From contig JAGUQX010000007.1 of assembly GCA_030153485.1 (NCBI GenBank), positions 124,001 to 188,000 of the forward strand: 64,000 bases of DNA. Reading direction: 5' to 3'. Positions 27,677 to 37,313 of this stretch are shown piece after piece (within the stretch, counting starts at the first letter, position 1; each line of letters opens with the position of its first letter). This stretch comes from Oscillospiraceae bacterium. Lineage in GTDB: Bacteria > Bacillota > Clostridia > Oscillospirales > Ruminococcaceae. The position numbers and the translations under genes were made by a program. The notes under the pieces were generated by a model. The model did not search any database, had not been told where the DNA came from, and was given only the letters and a program-made list of their open reading frames with translations.

Positions 27677-30109
27677 TTAATCTATATCAACTGATATTTT
27701 AATATTTTTAAAACGATATTCTTTATATACATATATTATAGCCATATTTATAAATTTTCGAATTATTTTATGCATTTTACATTTAATAATAAATTTAAAT
27801 GTAAAGTTATTATTTACCATATAAGGATAATTTTTACTAAATCCCATATAAGAAAATAGAGTATTGTTAGAAATGAAATTATAGTTATAATTTATCATAC
27901 TTTCAATATATTCAATACATTCCAAAAGAATTTTTTCTTGTTTTCCAGAAATATAAATAGTACAAATATTTACAAAAGGTGGATATAATAACTCTTTACG
28001 AAATTCAATTTCTTTCTGATAAAATTCTTTATAATCTTGTTTTCCTGCAAGATTTAATATTAAGTTATCTTTCAAAAAAGTTTGTATAACTGCCCTGCCT
28101 TTTTCTAATCCACGTCCAGATCTGCCTATAACTTGTGTAACTAATGAAAATACATTTTCATTAGCCCTGTAATCAGCAGTATACAAAAGATTGTCTATTC
28201 CTAAAATTCCAACTAAAGTTACATTTAAAAAATTAAAACCTTTTGCTATCATTTGAGTTCCTATAATTATATCATATTCATTATTATTTATTCTATTTAT
28301 TTTATTTTCGAAGTCTATTCTACTATCTATACTATCGGTGTCGATTCTTAATATTCTGGAATTTGGTAAAAGTGATCTAATTTCATCTTCTATTTTTTGT
28401 GTTCCATATCCTAAAAATTCTACTTTATCCATACCACAACTAGAACATATATTGGTATAAGGAATAGAATAACTACAATAATGACAGACAATTCTATTAT
28501 TTGTTTTATGGTATATCATGTTAACCGTACAATTTTTACAAACAAAACCTAAGCCACAATTATAGCATAATAAAATATTATTATATCCTCTTTTATTTAT
28601 TAATATAATAGATTGTTTTTTGTCTTGTATATTCTTTTCAATTTCTATATATAAATTTTTTGTTATCATATATTCTTTATCAGTAAAATTTGTTAAATCA
28701 ACAAATTTTACTGTTGAAAGAGGATTTTGGTTATACCTTCTATCCATAGAATATAAATTATATTTGTTTTCTATGGCATTATAATAACTTTCAATACTTG
28801 GAGTTGCAGAAGCTAAAATAAGCAAACAATTATTTTTAACAGCACGAAATTTTGCTATTTCTCTCGCATCATAACGTGGAGAATGTTCTGATTTATATGT
28901 TTTTTCATGTTCTTCATCTATTATTATTAATCCGATATTTTCTAAAGGTGCAAATATACTGCTTCTTGTTCCAACAACAATAGATGCTTTTTTTTCATTT
29001 ATACGTTTAAATTCGTCTAATCTTTCCGACATTGTCAAACCACTGTGAATAATAGCTAAAATATCTCCAAAATGCACTTTTAAAAAAGAAATAATTTGAG
29101 ATGTTAGGGATATTTCTGGAACAAGATATAATACTGTTTGTTTTTGATTTATTATTTCTTTTATAATTTTTAAAAATACGAAAGTTTTTCCACTTCCTGT
29201 TACTCCATGTACTAATGAAACAATTGGTTTATCTTCTCTATAATTCTCTAAAAGACTATTATATATTTCTTCTTGTTTTAAATTTAAAATAATATCTTTA
29301 TAAAAATCGATTTTATACACATCTTTTGGTCTACGATATTCTGGCTTTTCAAATATATCTATTATTTTTTTTTGTTCTAGATTCTTTATAACAGTTTGCG
29401 AACAACCAGTAAAATAGCAAGCTTCTTTAACAGAACAAATTTTTACTTCATCAATAAAATTTATAACTAATTTATTTTTAGGTGTAATTTTATACTTATG
29501 CTTATCTTCTGTAAAATTACTATTTAATTTTATCATTTTAATATTTAAATCTTTTATATTTCTAATAATATTAACATCTTTTAATATTATTTTATCATTT
29601 ATTAATTCTATAAATCTATCTTTTTTATACCCATTATTATTAATAAAATTTAAAATTTCAGATTCTTTTCTTTTAATATTTAGAAACTCAAAAATTAATA
29701 ATTCTGATTGATCATAATTTGAAAAATTCATATCTTTATTTAAAATATATGAATTTTCCAGTTTATAATTTATTCCATTAGGTAGAATACATTGTATAGC
29801 TTGATGGTATGTACAAAATGTAGTTCTAACTAAAAAAGAAATAATAGATAATAACTCTATAGAAATAAAAGAGTTATCATCTATTATTTCTATAATATAT
29901 TTTAAGTTATCATCTATATTAGTATCATTTTTTAAAATATCGAAAATTACACCCTGTTTTTTTTTATTTCCATTTCCAAATGGTATTATAACCCTTTTTC
30001 CTAATTCAATATTATTTATATCTTCTTCAGAAACATAATAGGAATATAATTTATCTATATGATAAGGTATATTATATACAGCAACTTTAAGAATAATAGA
30101 TCTATTCAA
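27677..30109 (-). CDS. priA: Primosomal protein N' (replication restart helicase PriA)
   Basis: Superfamily 2 helicase that reloads the replisome at stalled forks. 810 residues: an N-terminal 3'-DNA-binding domain, a winged-helix part, Walker A GVTGSGKT, DEEH-type Walker B (IIDEEHEKTY), GTRSSIFAPL, and the embedded zinc-binding domain with paired Cys (CYNCGLGFVCKNC, CHYCSYSIP, CSSCG). TTG start with GGGTGATAA upstream, 4 bp after coaBC. Confidence 0.96.
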   Translation of the reverse strand: MNRSIILKVAVYNIPYHIDKLYSYYVSEEDINNIELGKRVIIPFGNGNKKKQGVIFDILKNDTNIDDNLKYIIEIIDDNSFISIELLSIISFLVRTTFCTYHQAIQCILPNGINYKLENSYILNKDMNFSNYDQSELLIFEFLNIKRKESEILNFINNNGYKKDRFIELINDKIILKDVNIIRNIKDLNIKMIKLNSNFTEDKHKYKITPKNKLVINFIDEVKICSVKEACYFTGCSQTVIKNLEQKKIIDIFEKPEYRRPKDVYKIDFYKDIILNLKQEEIYNSLLENYREDKPIVSLVHGVTGSGKTFVFLKIIKEIINQKQTVLYLVPEISLTSQIISFLKVHFGDILAIIHSGLTMSERLDEFKRINEKKASIVVGTRSSIFAPLENIGLIIIDEEHEKTYKSEHSPRYDAREIAKFRAVKNNCLLILASATPSIESYYNAIENKYNLYSMDRRYNQNPLSTVKFVDLTNFTDKEYMITKNLYIEIEKNIQDKKQSIILINKRGYNNILLCYNCGLGFVCKNCTVNMIYHKTNNRIVCHYCSYSIPYTNICSSCGMDKVEFLGYGTQKIEDEIRSLLPNSRILRIDTDSIDSRIDFENKINRINNNEYDIIIGTQMIAKGFNFLNVTLVGILGIDNLLYTADYRANENVFSLVTQVIGRSGRGLEKGRAVIQTFLKDNLILNLAGKQDYKEFYQKEIEFRKELLYPPFVNICTIYISGKQEKILLECIEYIESMINYNYNFISNNTLFSYMGFSKNYPYMVNNNFTFKFIIKCKMHKIIRKFINMAIIYVYKEYRFKNIKISVDID

Positions 30110-30113
30110 ATTA

Positions 30114-31328
30114 TCACCCAGTTATATCAAAAATTATTTTATCTAATATTATTTTAGCCAATTCAGTTTTTTTCATTTTATCACAAAAAATAATATCATT
30201 TTTTGTGATAATAGTTCCGATATTTGTATCAACTTTAAAACCAGATCCTGCTTTTGTTAAATCATTTGCAATAATCATATCAAGATTTTTCTTTTTAAAT
30301 TTAATTTTTGCATTTTCTATAAGATTCTCAGTTTCCATACAAAAACCACATATATATTGATTTTCTTGTTTATTTTCTCCTAAATATTTTAATATATCTA
30401 TATTTTCTATTAATTCAATATATTTAATATTATTTGACTCATCTTTTTTCATTTTTTCTTTTGATATATTAGAAACTTTATAATCGGAAACAGCCGCAGC
30501 TTTAATAATAATATCAAAATTTTTATATATATTTAAAATACAATTAAACATATCATCACAAGAAGTAGTATTTATTTGTTTTATACCAATAAATTTAGGT
30601 TGTATATTAGTAGGTCCAGAAATTAAAGTAACATCTGCTCCTCTTAAAAAAGATTGTTCTGCTAAACTATACCCCATTTTACCAGAAGAATTATTAGAAA
30701 TAAATCTAACTGGATCTATATTTTCAACTGTTGGACCTGCTGTAATTAATATTTTTTTACCAATCAAATCTTTACACATATTGGTTTTCTCTATAATTAT
30801 ATCATATATAGTATTTATAGAAGCTAGCTTCCCAATCCCATTTTCATTACAAGCTAAAAGCCCTGAGGTAGGAGGTATAATTTCAAATTTATTATTAGAT
30901 AATTTAGATATATTTTCTTTTATTATATTATTTTCATACATAAAATTATTCATAGCAGGTGCTATTAATTTTATGCATCTAGATGCCATAACTACTGTAG
31001 TTAGCATATCATCAGCAATTCCATTAGCTATTTTAGATATAACATTTGCCGTTGCTGGTGCAATTAATAATATGTCAGCTTTTTTTGCAATAGAGATATG
31101 CTTAACATTTTCATAATCATAATTATAATCAAACATATCGACAATACATCTATTTTTAGATAAAGTTTGAAATGTTAGCGGAGATATAAATTCTGTTGCA
31201 TTTCTAGTCATAATAACATCGATATTTATATTTTCAAATTTTGATAATCGACTAACCAAATCAGCAATTTTATAACATGAAATCCCTCCAGAAACCCCTA
31301 TAACAATATTTATTTTATCTAATATCAT
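30114..31328 (-). CDS. coaBC: Bifunctional phosphopantothenoylcysteine decarboxylase/synthetase
   Basis: Two consecutive steps of coenzyme A synthesis. 404 residues: the N-terminal CoaC flavoprotein decarboxylase (GVSGGISCYK, PAMNNFMYEN, SGLLACNENG with its catalytic Cys) and the C-terminal CoaB synthetase (TAGPTVENIDPVRFI, SSGKMGYSLAE, AAAVSDYK). ATG 31328 is favoured by GAAGGAATAGG; a GTG one codon earlier is possible. It overlaps the rpoZ end. The last CoA gene, coaE, lies 3.2 kb upstream and is broken. Confidence 0.95.
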   Translation of the reverse strand: MILDKINIVIGVSGGISCYKIADLVSRLSKFENINIDVIMTRNATEFISPLTFQTLSKNRCIVDMFDYNYDYENVKHISIAKKADILLIAPATANVISKIANGIADDMLTTVVMASRCIKLIAPAMNNFMYENNIIKENISKLSNNKFEIIPPTSGLLACNENGIGKLASINTIYDIIIEKTNMCKDLIGKKILITAGPTVENIDPVRFISNNSSGKMGYSLAEQSFLRGADVTLISGPTNIQPKFIGIKQINTTSCDDMFNCILNIYKNFDIIIKAAAVSDYKVSNISKEKMKKDESNNIKYIELIENIDILKYLGENKQENQYICGFCMETENLIENAKIKFKKKNLDMIIANDLTKAGSGFKVDTNIGTIITKNDIIFCDKMKKTELAKIILDKIIFDITG

Positions 31329-31530
31329 CACCTATTCCTTCTTCTTCTATTAACGTATAATCCCCATTTGCAAATTCTTCTACAGCTATTTTAACAGGTT
31401 TTTCAACAACTTCTATTTCGTGTTTCTCTGCATCTTCTACAATTTCTCTGGCTCTTTTTGCTACAGCAATAACTAAAGAATAATAACTTTCATTATTTTT
31501 TAAAATATCTGATATAGATGGTCTATGCAT
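31315..31530 (-). CDS. rpoZ: RNA polymerase omega subunit
   Basis: 71-residue omega subunit, which aids assembly of the RNA polymerase core. It opens MHRPSISDILKNNESYYSLV and has the helix VIAVAKRAREIVEDA typical of the family. It lies between gmk and coaBC, as in nearly all Firmicutes. It overlaps gmk by 8 bp and coaBC by 14 bp, indicating coupled translation. Confidence 0.93.
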   Translation of the reverse strand: MHRPSISDILKNNESYYSLVIAVAKRAREIVEDAEKHEIEVVEKPVKIAVEEFANGDYTLIEEEGIGDDIR

Positions 31531-32134
31531 TTTTCAACACCTCGTAAATTATTTTTTTTGAATTTTCATATTTAAAATACAAACTATTTATAATACTCGA
31601 TAAATTATAGCAAGAATTATCAACTGTATCTATTGTTAAAATAAAATCATAATCATGTGATCTTGTAATCTCTTCCATAGCTGTTTTTAATCTTACAGAA
31701 ATTTTTTCTAAACTTTCTGTATTCCTATTTATAAGTCTATCTTTTAAAGTTTTTAAACTAGGTGGCATGAAAAATATAAAAGTAGCTTCAGAAAAATTTT
31801 TTTTAACTTGTAAAGCTCCATTAACTTCTATCTCTAATATTATAACTTTTCCTAAATTTATATTTTTTTGAATAAATTCTTTTGGTGTTCCATAAAAATT
31901 ATTGCAATATTCTGCATATTCAACAAATTCATTTTTATTTATTTTAGACATAAAAACATCTTTTGATACAAATAAATAATCTTTGCCTTCTATTTCATTC
32001 AACCTTTTATTTCTTGTAGTCATAGATGTTGATAAAATAATATTTTCATTTTCTTTTAATAACTTATTTATTACAGAACCCTTTCCACATCCAGATGGAC
32101 CAGATATAACTATAAGTTGACCTTTTTTATTCAT
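31523..32134 (-). CDS. gmk: Guanylate kinase
   Basis: Phosphorylates GMP to GDP. 203 residues, with the P-loop SGPSGCGKGSVI, the GMP-binding STSMTTRNKRLNEIEGKDY segment, and the lid and FIFMPPSLKTL region. ATG overlaps the end of remA (ATGAATAA), and AAGGAAAAT precedes it. Confidence 0.96.
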   Translation of the reverse strand: MNKKGQLIVISGPSGCGKGSVINKLLKENENIILSTSMTTRNKRLNEIEGKDYLFVSKDVFMSKINKNEFVEYAEYCNNFYGTPKEFIQKNINLGKVIILEIEVNGALQVKKNFSEATFIFFMPPSLKTLKDRLINRNTESLEKISVRLKTAMEEITRSHDYDFILTIDTVDNSCYNLSSIINSLYFKYENSKKIIYEVLKNA

Positions 32135-32396
32135 AAATATTTTCCTTATTCAGATCATAATTATTAGAAGAAAATCTATTATTTATTATTTCCATACTTA
32201 ATGAAGATAAAATAATATGTTCACTATCCATTATTATAACAGATTTTGTTTTTTTTCCATGAGTTGCATCCACAAGCATCCCATCTTCTTTTGAAGTTTG
32301 TATTAATCTTTTGATAGGTGCAGTTCCTGGAGAAACAATAGATATAACTCTATTAGAAATTATCATATTTTCATAACCAATATTTATAAGCTTCAA
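32127..32396 (-). CDS. remA: RemA-like extracellular matrix regulator (DUF370)
   Basis: 89 residues of the RemA family, a ring-forming DNA-binding protein that in Bacillus activates biofilm matrix and osmoprotection genes. The family core SPGTAPIKRLIQ and DATHGKKTKSVIIMDS is intact, with a family-like continuation through SLSMEIINNRF. TTG start with TTAGGTGAT upstream. First gene of the long run to rsgA. Regulation in this organism is unknown. Confidence 0.92.
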   Translation of the reverse strand: MKLINIGYENMIISNRVISIVSPGTAPIKRLIQTSKEDGMLVDATHGKKTKSVIIMDSEHIILSSLSMEIINNRFSSNNYDLNKENIYE

Positions 32397-32451
32397 AATA
32401 TCACCTAATTCTTATTATTCAATTGTAAAAAATGACTCTCTAAAATTAACA

Positions 32452-32479
32452 TTACACACAACGTTTTCATTGTGTGTAA
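32452..32479 (-). terminator. Hairpin after the M18 aminopeptidase gene
   Basis: 10-bp stem (32452-32461 with 32470-32479) just after the stop codon. The U-tract in the - strand is poor, so it may be a weak terminator or attenuator ahead of remA. Confidence 0.5.
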
Positions 32480-32483
32480 AATA

Positions 32484-33872
32484 TTAACTATTGTAAAATG
32501 ATAAAAATGCTTTATAAGCCATATATATATCTGTTTTGGAAGCAAGTTCAAATGGAGAATGCATGGATAAAATAGGAACTCCAATATCAACAACATCAAC
32601 ATTTAAGTTGGCGATATAAGCTGCTACTGTTCCTCCGCCACCTTGATCAACTTTTCCTAATTCTCCTGTTTGCCAAATAACATTATTATCATTTAAGATT
32701 TTCCTAATTTTACCAACAAACTCGGCAGAAGCATCGGATGTTCCAGATTTCCCTCTAGATCCTACATATTTTGTAAGAACAACTCCATAATTTAAATGAG
32801 CTGTATTTTTAATTTCTGTAGCATCTTTAAAATTCGGATCAAAACATACATTTACATCCGCAGAAAGACAACTAGAATTAGATAATACTGTTCTTGATTC
32901 GACATTATAATGTTTAGCAATATCTGCTATAAAATATTTCATAGTAGCAGATTTAAGTCCAGTATTCCCTTCACTTCCAATTTCTTCTTTATCTGCAAGT
33001 ACACATATAGCTGTAGTTTTAATATCTTTAGCCTCAACAATAGCTTTTAAGGAAGAAAAAGCACAAACTCTATCATCTTGGCCATAACCACCAATAACGC
33101 TTCTATCAAAACCTATATCTCTCGCTTTAAATGATGGAACAATCTCAAGTTCTGCAGAAAGAAAATCTTCTTCAATTATATCATAGGATTTAAATAAATG
33201 ATTAAGAATATTTAATTTAACTTTTTCAGAAACATCATCATCTCTAAAAGGTCTTGAACCAACTAAAACATTAAGATTTTCACCTGTTATACCTTCGCTC
33301 ATTGTTTTTTTCATTTGATCTTTTGATAAATGTGGAAGAAGGTCTGTTATACAAAAAACTGGATCAGTTTCCAACTCTCCTATGCATATATCAACAATAG
33401 ATCCATCTTTTTTAACAACAACTCCAATTAATGAAAGAGGAATAGCTGTCCATTGATATTTTTTAATTCCACCATAATAATGTGTTTTAAAATAAGAAAT
33501 TTCAGCTTCTTCATATAAAGCCCTTGGTTTTAAATCTATCCTTGGAACATCTATATGTGATGCTATAATATTAACACCTTTTTCTATAGGTTCTTTTCCA
33601 ATTATAGCTGCAATAATAGATTTACCTCTATTATTTAAATAAATTTTATCCCCAGAAAAATATTTTTTAGAAGGATCAAATTCTAAAAAACCTTCTTCTT
33701 TTAGATATTTTATAGAATATTTTACAGATCTTCTCTCTGTTTTAGAAAAATCTAAAAAATCTTTATATCCATCACAAAATTCATCAACTGTTTTTAATTC
33801 TTTATCAGATAAAATAATACCTGCATTTTTTGGTTTTAAAGACAATTTTTTTTCTAATTCTTTACCTATCAT
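32484..33872 (-). CDS. M18 family aspartyl aminopeptidase
   Basis: Zinc aminopeptidase of the M18 family, removing N-terminal acidic residues from peptides in the cytoplasm. 462 residues, slightly longer than typical. Metal-binding and catalytic regions are visible: NIIASHIDVPRIDL (His and Asp), GYGQDDRV, ADKEEIGSEGNTG (catalytic Glu) and SMHSPFELASKTD near the end. AAGGAGATATTTT precedes ATG. It belongs to the large aminopeptidase I subgroup of Clostridia. Confidence 0.9.
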   Translation of the reverse strand: MIGKELEKKLSLKPKNAGIILSDKELKTVDEFCDGYKDFLDFSKTERRSVKYSIKYLKEEGFLEFDPSKKYFSGDKIYLNNRGKSIIAAIIGKEPIEKGVNIIASHIDVPRIDLKPRALYEEAEISYFKTHYYGGIKKYQWTAIPLSLIGVVVKKDGSIVDICIGELETDPVFCITDLLPHLSKDQMKKTMSEGITGENLNVLVGSRPFRDDDVSEKVKLNILNHLFKSYDIIEEDFLSAELEIVPSFKARDIGFDRSVIGGYGQDDRVCAFSSLKAIVEAKDIKTTAICVLADKEEIGSEGNTGLKSATMKYFIADIAKHYNVESRTVLSNSSCLSADVNVCFDPNFKDATEIKNTAHLNYGVVLTKYVGSRGKSGTSDASAEFVGKIRKILNDNNVIWQTGELGKVDQGGGGTVAAYIANLNVDVVDIGVPILSMHSPFELASKTDIYMAYKAFLSFYNS

Positions 33873-33902
33873 AAAAATATCTCCTTATTAAATAATTAAT
33901 TT

Positions 33903-34508
33903 TTAATATGCTTTTTCATACATTTTTTTTATATCTAAAACTTCTTTTATAAATACTTTTAATTCTTCATTAGGGATTTTATCAAAAACTAATTTATTAT
34001 TTTGTGATATAGAAGGGTCTTCCAACCATTTATCAACTTGTTCTTCTCCAATGTCATAAGCTGATAGAGCTGTGTTTAAATCTAGATATTTATCTAAATA
34101 ATACGACATTAAATATGAACCATATTGAACATTAAATTGGGCAACAGACATTCTTTCAAAAGGCATATCTCCCCATTTTCTAGGTTTATGCTCTTTCATA
34201 TGATTGTAGACCCATTCATACTGTTCTTGGCTAATCTGCATGATTCCTCGTTCTCCATTTTCACCTATTGTTTGGTTATCCAAACTACTTTTAGAAAAAG
34301 CAATAGCATATAGTAAATTTGTATCAACAGCAAAATCACTGCCATTTATTTCAATTTCTGCATTATATAATTTTGGGTATTCTTCTCTAATCTTTGTATT
34401 TTCTGTATCTGTATATATAATAATCCCTAGTATAATAATTATTATGGCTATTATTATAGATAAGATAATTTTATTTTTTTTAGAAAATTTATTAAATTTT
34501 GTCGTCAT
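33903..34508 (-). CDS. Transglycosylase SLT-domain protein lacking the catalytic Glu
   Basis: 201 residues: an N-terminal membrane anchor (about 15-33) and an exported SLT lytic-transglycosylase-like domain. The fold motifs are recognisable (LLYAIAFSKSSLD, NGERGIMQIS, AQFNVQYGSYLMSYYLDKY). Where active enzymes have Glu-Ser (as in vESnFn), this one reads Lys-Ser-Ser, so the catalytic Glu appears to be Lys. It is therefore probably a peptidoglycan-binding or scaffold protein rather than an enzyme. GGAGGATTAGA precedes ATG. It lies 10 bp after coaE, a common neighbour pairing in Clostridia. Confidence 0.8.
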   Translation of the reverse strand: MTTKFNKFSKKNKIILSIIIAIIIIILGIIIYTDTENTKIREEYPKLYNAEIEINGSDFAVDTNLLYAIAFSKSSLDNQTIGENGERGIMQISQEQYEWVYNHMKEHKPRKWGDMPFERMSVAQFNVQYGSYLMSYYLDKYLDLNTALSAYDIGEEQVDKWLEDPSISQNNKLVFDKIPNEELKVFIKEVLDIKKMYEKAY

Positions 34509-34518
34509 TCTAATCCTC

Positions 34519-35102
34519 CTAAAATATGTCTATAATTTTTTTTAATCTTTCATAAAAATCTTTTAAAGTACCATTATTGTATATAGCTATAGTTGAATTT
34601 TTAATATAAAATTCCACATCTTTTTGAGCATTCAACCTATTTTCACACATAAATAAAGGTAAATCATCTCTTTGTTGTATTCTAGATAATCTAATATCTC
34701 TATCTGATAGAATAGATATAACTTTATCACAGATATCATTTAGACCACATTCAATTAAAAGAGGTGCATCTATAATTATATTTTGATATGTAGAATTTTT
34801 TATTATAAATATAATTTTTTTTTTATATATTTAAATGCAATGAAATTTAATTTTTTTAATAAATTACCATTAGAAAAAACAATATTTGCCAATATTTTTC
34901 TATCAATGACATCTGATTTATTTAAAATTATATTTCCAAAAGTATATATAATTTCTTTTTTACAAAAATCATTTTCCAAAAGTATTTTATGCCAAATTAA
35001 ATCAGCATTAATGCAATAAAATCCTTTTTTTTCAAAAAAAGATGTAGCTATAGTTTTTCCAGATCCAGAATGGCCTGTTATTCCTAAAACTTTTTTTTTA
35101 TA
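34519..35102 (-). pseudogene. coaE: Dephospho-CoA kinase, frameshifted and without a start codon
   Basis: The CoaE sequence is spread over two frames. The 5' part reads KKKVLGITGHSGSGKT (P-loop) and continues to FKYIKKK. It then hits a stop after the ten-A run complementary to 34815-34824; one extra A would restore the frame. The 3' part is well conserved (DAPLLIECG, RIQQRDD, a normal end at TAG 34519-34521). At the 5' end the codon before the Lys run is TAT directly after the tsaC stop, so no ATG, GTG or TTG is available; here too a nine-A run is one base short of linking to an upstream ATT. CoaE is essential for CoA synthesis, so assembly error or polymerase slippage is more likely than true loss. 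Confidence 0.85.
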
Positions 35103-36137
35103 TTAATCTAAATCAACCACCTTAAAATCAGCAGCTCGTATAATTCTATTATATACAGCTAAACCTATACCAATTTTTTTTGGAGCTCTGATATAAATTT
35201 TATCATATGACTTTTTATCTATCTCCCTTAATATTGAAAATATATTTTTAGATTGAAATTTATAATCATTTAAATCACCATTATAAAAAATATCTATATT
35301 CTCAATATTAAGAAAATCGTTCTTGAATATTATAGCACAATTTTTATATGAAGTATCAATATTTTTCATTAAAAATTCTGTAAAAGAATAATTACTTCCA
35401 TTAATTAAATACACATCTCCAGAAGGAGAATAATGTTTATATTTTACACCAGGAGAAATACATTTTGATATTAATCTTTTATTTAAAACAAAATCACTTA
35501 AATAGACATTTTTCGTTACAGAATAAAGATCTTCTAAAGTAATTCCACCTGGTCTTAAAATACATATCCTATTATCTTCAGATAAATTAATAATAGTTGA
35601 TTCTATACCAAATTCACAATTACCATCATCTAAAATTAAAGGAATTTTTGTATTCATATCATCAAACACATGAAAAGCAGATGTACAACTTGGTTTTCCA
35701 GATATATTTGCAGATGGTGCAGCTAATGGAATATTAATTTTTTTAATTATATTTATCATAGATCTACTATCTGGAATTCTTATAGCAACAGTTGATAAAT
35801 TACAACTAATAACATCGTTAATTAAATTGGATTTATCCATTATAATTGTTAAAGGTCCAGGCCAAAATTTATTGGCTAATTTTTCTAAAATTCCATTCAT
35901 TGGCTTTTTAATTAATTTATTCGCCATATCTATATCGCTTACATGAACAATCAAAGGATTATCTTGAGGTCTACCTTTGATATGAAAAATTTTATTTATA
36001 GAATCAATATTATCTATCCTACCAGCAAGACCATAAACAGTTTCTGTAGGTAATCCTATAATTTCTCCATTTAAAATATATTCAGCAGCTTTATTTATAG
36101 CAAAATGGCTGTATTTTAATATTTCTGTATTAAACAA
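35103..36137 (-). CDS. tsaC: L-threonylcarbamoyladenylate synthase (TsaC/Sua5 type)
   Basis: Makes threonylcarbamoyl-AMP for the t6A37 modification of ANN-decoding tRNAs. 344 residues: an N-terminal YrdC domain (GLPTETVYGLAGR, KGRPQDNPLIVHVSD, WPGPLT, RIPD, AAPSANISGKPSCTSA) plus the C-terminal Sua5 domain. This is the longer YwlC/Sua5 architecture. TTG start 1 base after the prfA stop, with weak GAAGAAAA upstream. Its stop is immediately followed by the start-less coaE. Confidence 0.93.
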   Translation of the reverse strand: MFNTEILKYSHFAINKAAEYILNGEIIGLPTETVYGLAGRIDNIDSINKIFHIKGRPQDNPLIVHVSDIDMANKLIKKPMNGILEKLANKFWPGPLTIIMDKSNLINDVISCNLSTVAIRIPDSRSMINIIKKINIPLAAPSANISGKPSCTSAFHVFDDMNTKIPLILDDGNCEFGIESTIINLSEDNRICILRPGGITLEDLYSVTKNVYLSDFVLNKRLISKCISPGVKYKHYSPSGDVYLINGSNYSFTEFLMKNIDTSYKNCAIIFKNDFLNIENIDIFYNGDLNDYKFQSKNIFSILREIDKKSYDKIYIRAPKKIGIGLAVYNRIIRAADFKVVDLD

Positions 36138-36138
36138 T

Positions 36139-37218
36139 TTAAAAATTTTCTTCAGAAGATGCTAATTTATCAGCTTGATCTGCTGTAATCAGAGCATCTA
36201 TAATATCCTCTATATTTCCATTTAAAATATCCTCTAATTTATATAAAGTTAAACCAATTCTATGGTCAGTCATACGACCTTGAGGATAATTATAAGTTCT
36301 TATCCTTTCAGATCTATCTCCTGTTCCGACCTGACTTTTTCTATCGCTAGAAATAATATCATGTTGCTCTCTCATTTTCGCTTCATATATACGAGATCTA
36401 ATGATTTTCATTGCTTTATCTTTATTTTTATGTTGACTTCTTTCATCCTGACATTCTACAACAGTTCCAGTAGGGATATGTGTTATTCTTATAGCGGACT
36501 CTGTTTTGTTTACATGTTGTCCCCCTGCTCCTCCTGCTCTAAATGTATCAATTTGAAGATCAGAAGTATTTATATCAACTTCAACTTCTTCAGCTTCAGG
36601 TAGTATAGCTATGGTTACAGTTGATGTATGTATCCTTCCTGAAGACTCTGTTTCTGGTACACGCTGAACTCTATGAACTCCCATTTCAAATTTAAATCTA
36701 GAATATGCTCCATCTCCCGATATAGAAAAACTAACTTCTTTAAATCCTTTAACTTCTGTCTCATTTACATTTAATATTTCAGATTTCCATCCTTTAATTT
36801 CAGCATACATAGTATACATTCTATATAAATTATATGCAAATAATGACGCCTCGTCTCCTCCAGCTCCTCCTCTAATTTCAACTATAACATTTTTATCATC
36901 ATTAGGATCTGTAGGTAATAATAATACTTTAATATCGTCTTTATAAGATGATATTAAATCTCTGTTTTTTTCATATTCTTCTAAAACGATTTCTTTAAAA
37001 TCTTTTTCTAATCCACCTAAATCTAAAAGTTCTTTAGCTTCATCAAAACTTTTTTTAGCTATTTTATATTCTCTATATTTTTCTATTAATGGAGAAAGGT
37101 TTTTATATTCTTTCATTAATGATTTATAAATATTATTATCGCTCATAATATTTGGATCCATTAATTTTTGATTTATTTCCTCATATCTAATTTCAGTAAG
37201 ATTTAATTTATCAAACAT
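36139..37218 (-). CDS. prfA: Peptide chain release factor 1
   Basis: RF1, which reads UAA and UAG and triggers peptide release. 359 residues. The decoding motif is PET in [12 protein letters not shown], and the catalytic loop is [16 protein letters not shown]-like [17 protein letters not shown] follows. Full length, with TTGGAGTATTTTT ahead of ATG. Followed by tsaC, the usual order; prmC, often between them, is absent here. Confidence 0.96.
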   Translation of the reverse strand: MFDKLNLTEIRYEEINQKLMDPNIMSDNNIYKSLMKEYKNLSPLIEKYREYKIAKKSFDEAKELLDLGGLEKDFKEIVLEEYEKNRDLISSYKDDIKVLLLPTDPNDDKNVIVEIRGGAGGDEASLFAYNLYRMYTMYAEIKGWKSEILNVNETEVKGFKEVSFSISGDGAYSRFKFEMGVHRVQRVPETESSGRIHTSTVTIAILPEAEEVEVDINTSDLQIDTFRAGGAGGQHVNKTESAIRITHIPTGTVVECQDERSQHKNKDKAMKIIRSRIYEAKMREQHDIISSDRKSQVGTGDRSERIRTYNYPQGRMTDHRIGLTLYKLEDILNGNIEDIIDALITADQADKLASSEENF

Positions 37219-37255
37219 AAAAATACTCCAATGCTTTATTTGAGATAATTAATAA

Positions 37256-37290
37256 ATAGGCTGTAACATATATTATCTGTTACAGTCTAT
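37256..37290 (-). terminator. Terminator of the ispH-rpsA unit
   Basis: Stem CTGTAACA/TGTTACAG extended by ATAG/CTAT, about 13 bp with one G-T, followed in the - strand by TTTATTAATT. Confidence 0.65.
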
Positions 37291-37313
37291 AATAATCTAG
37301 ATATAAAATTTAT

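Noticed and set aside
32405..32602. 65-codon - strand frame overlapping the end of the M18 peptidase gene
   Set aside because: It is a shifted frame over the conserved C-terminus of the peptidase and crosses its terminator-like hairpin.
34783..35019. 78-codon + strand frame inside the coaE region
   Set aside because: It is antisense to conserved CoaE sequence and has no ribosome binding site; the - strand shows the P-loop and DAPLLIE motifs.
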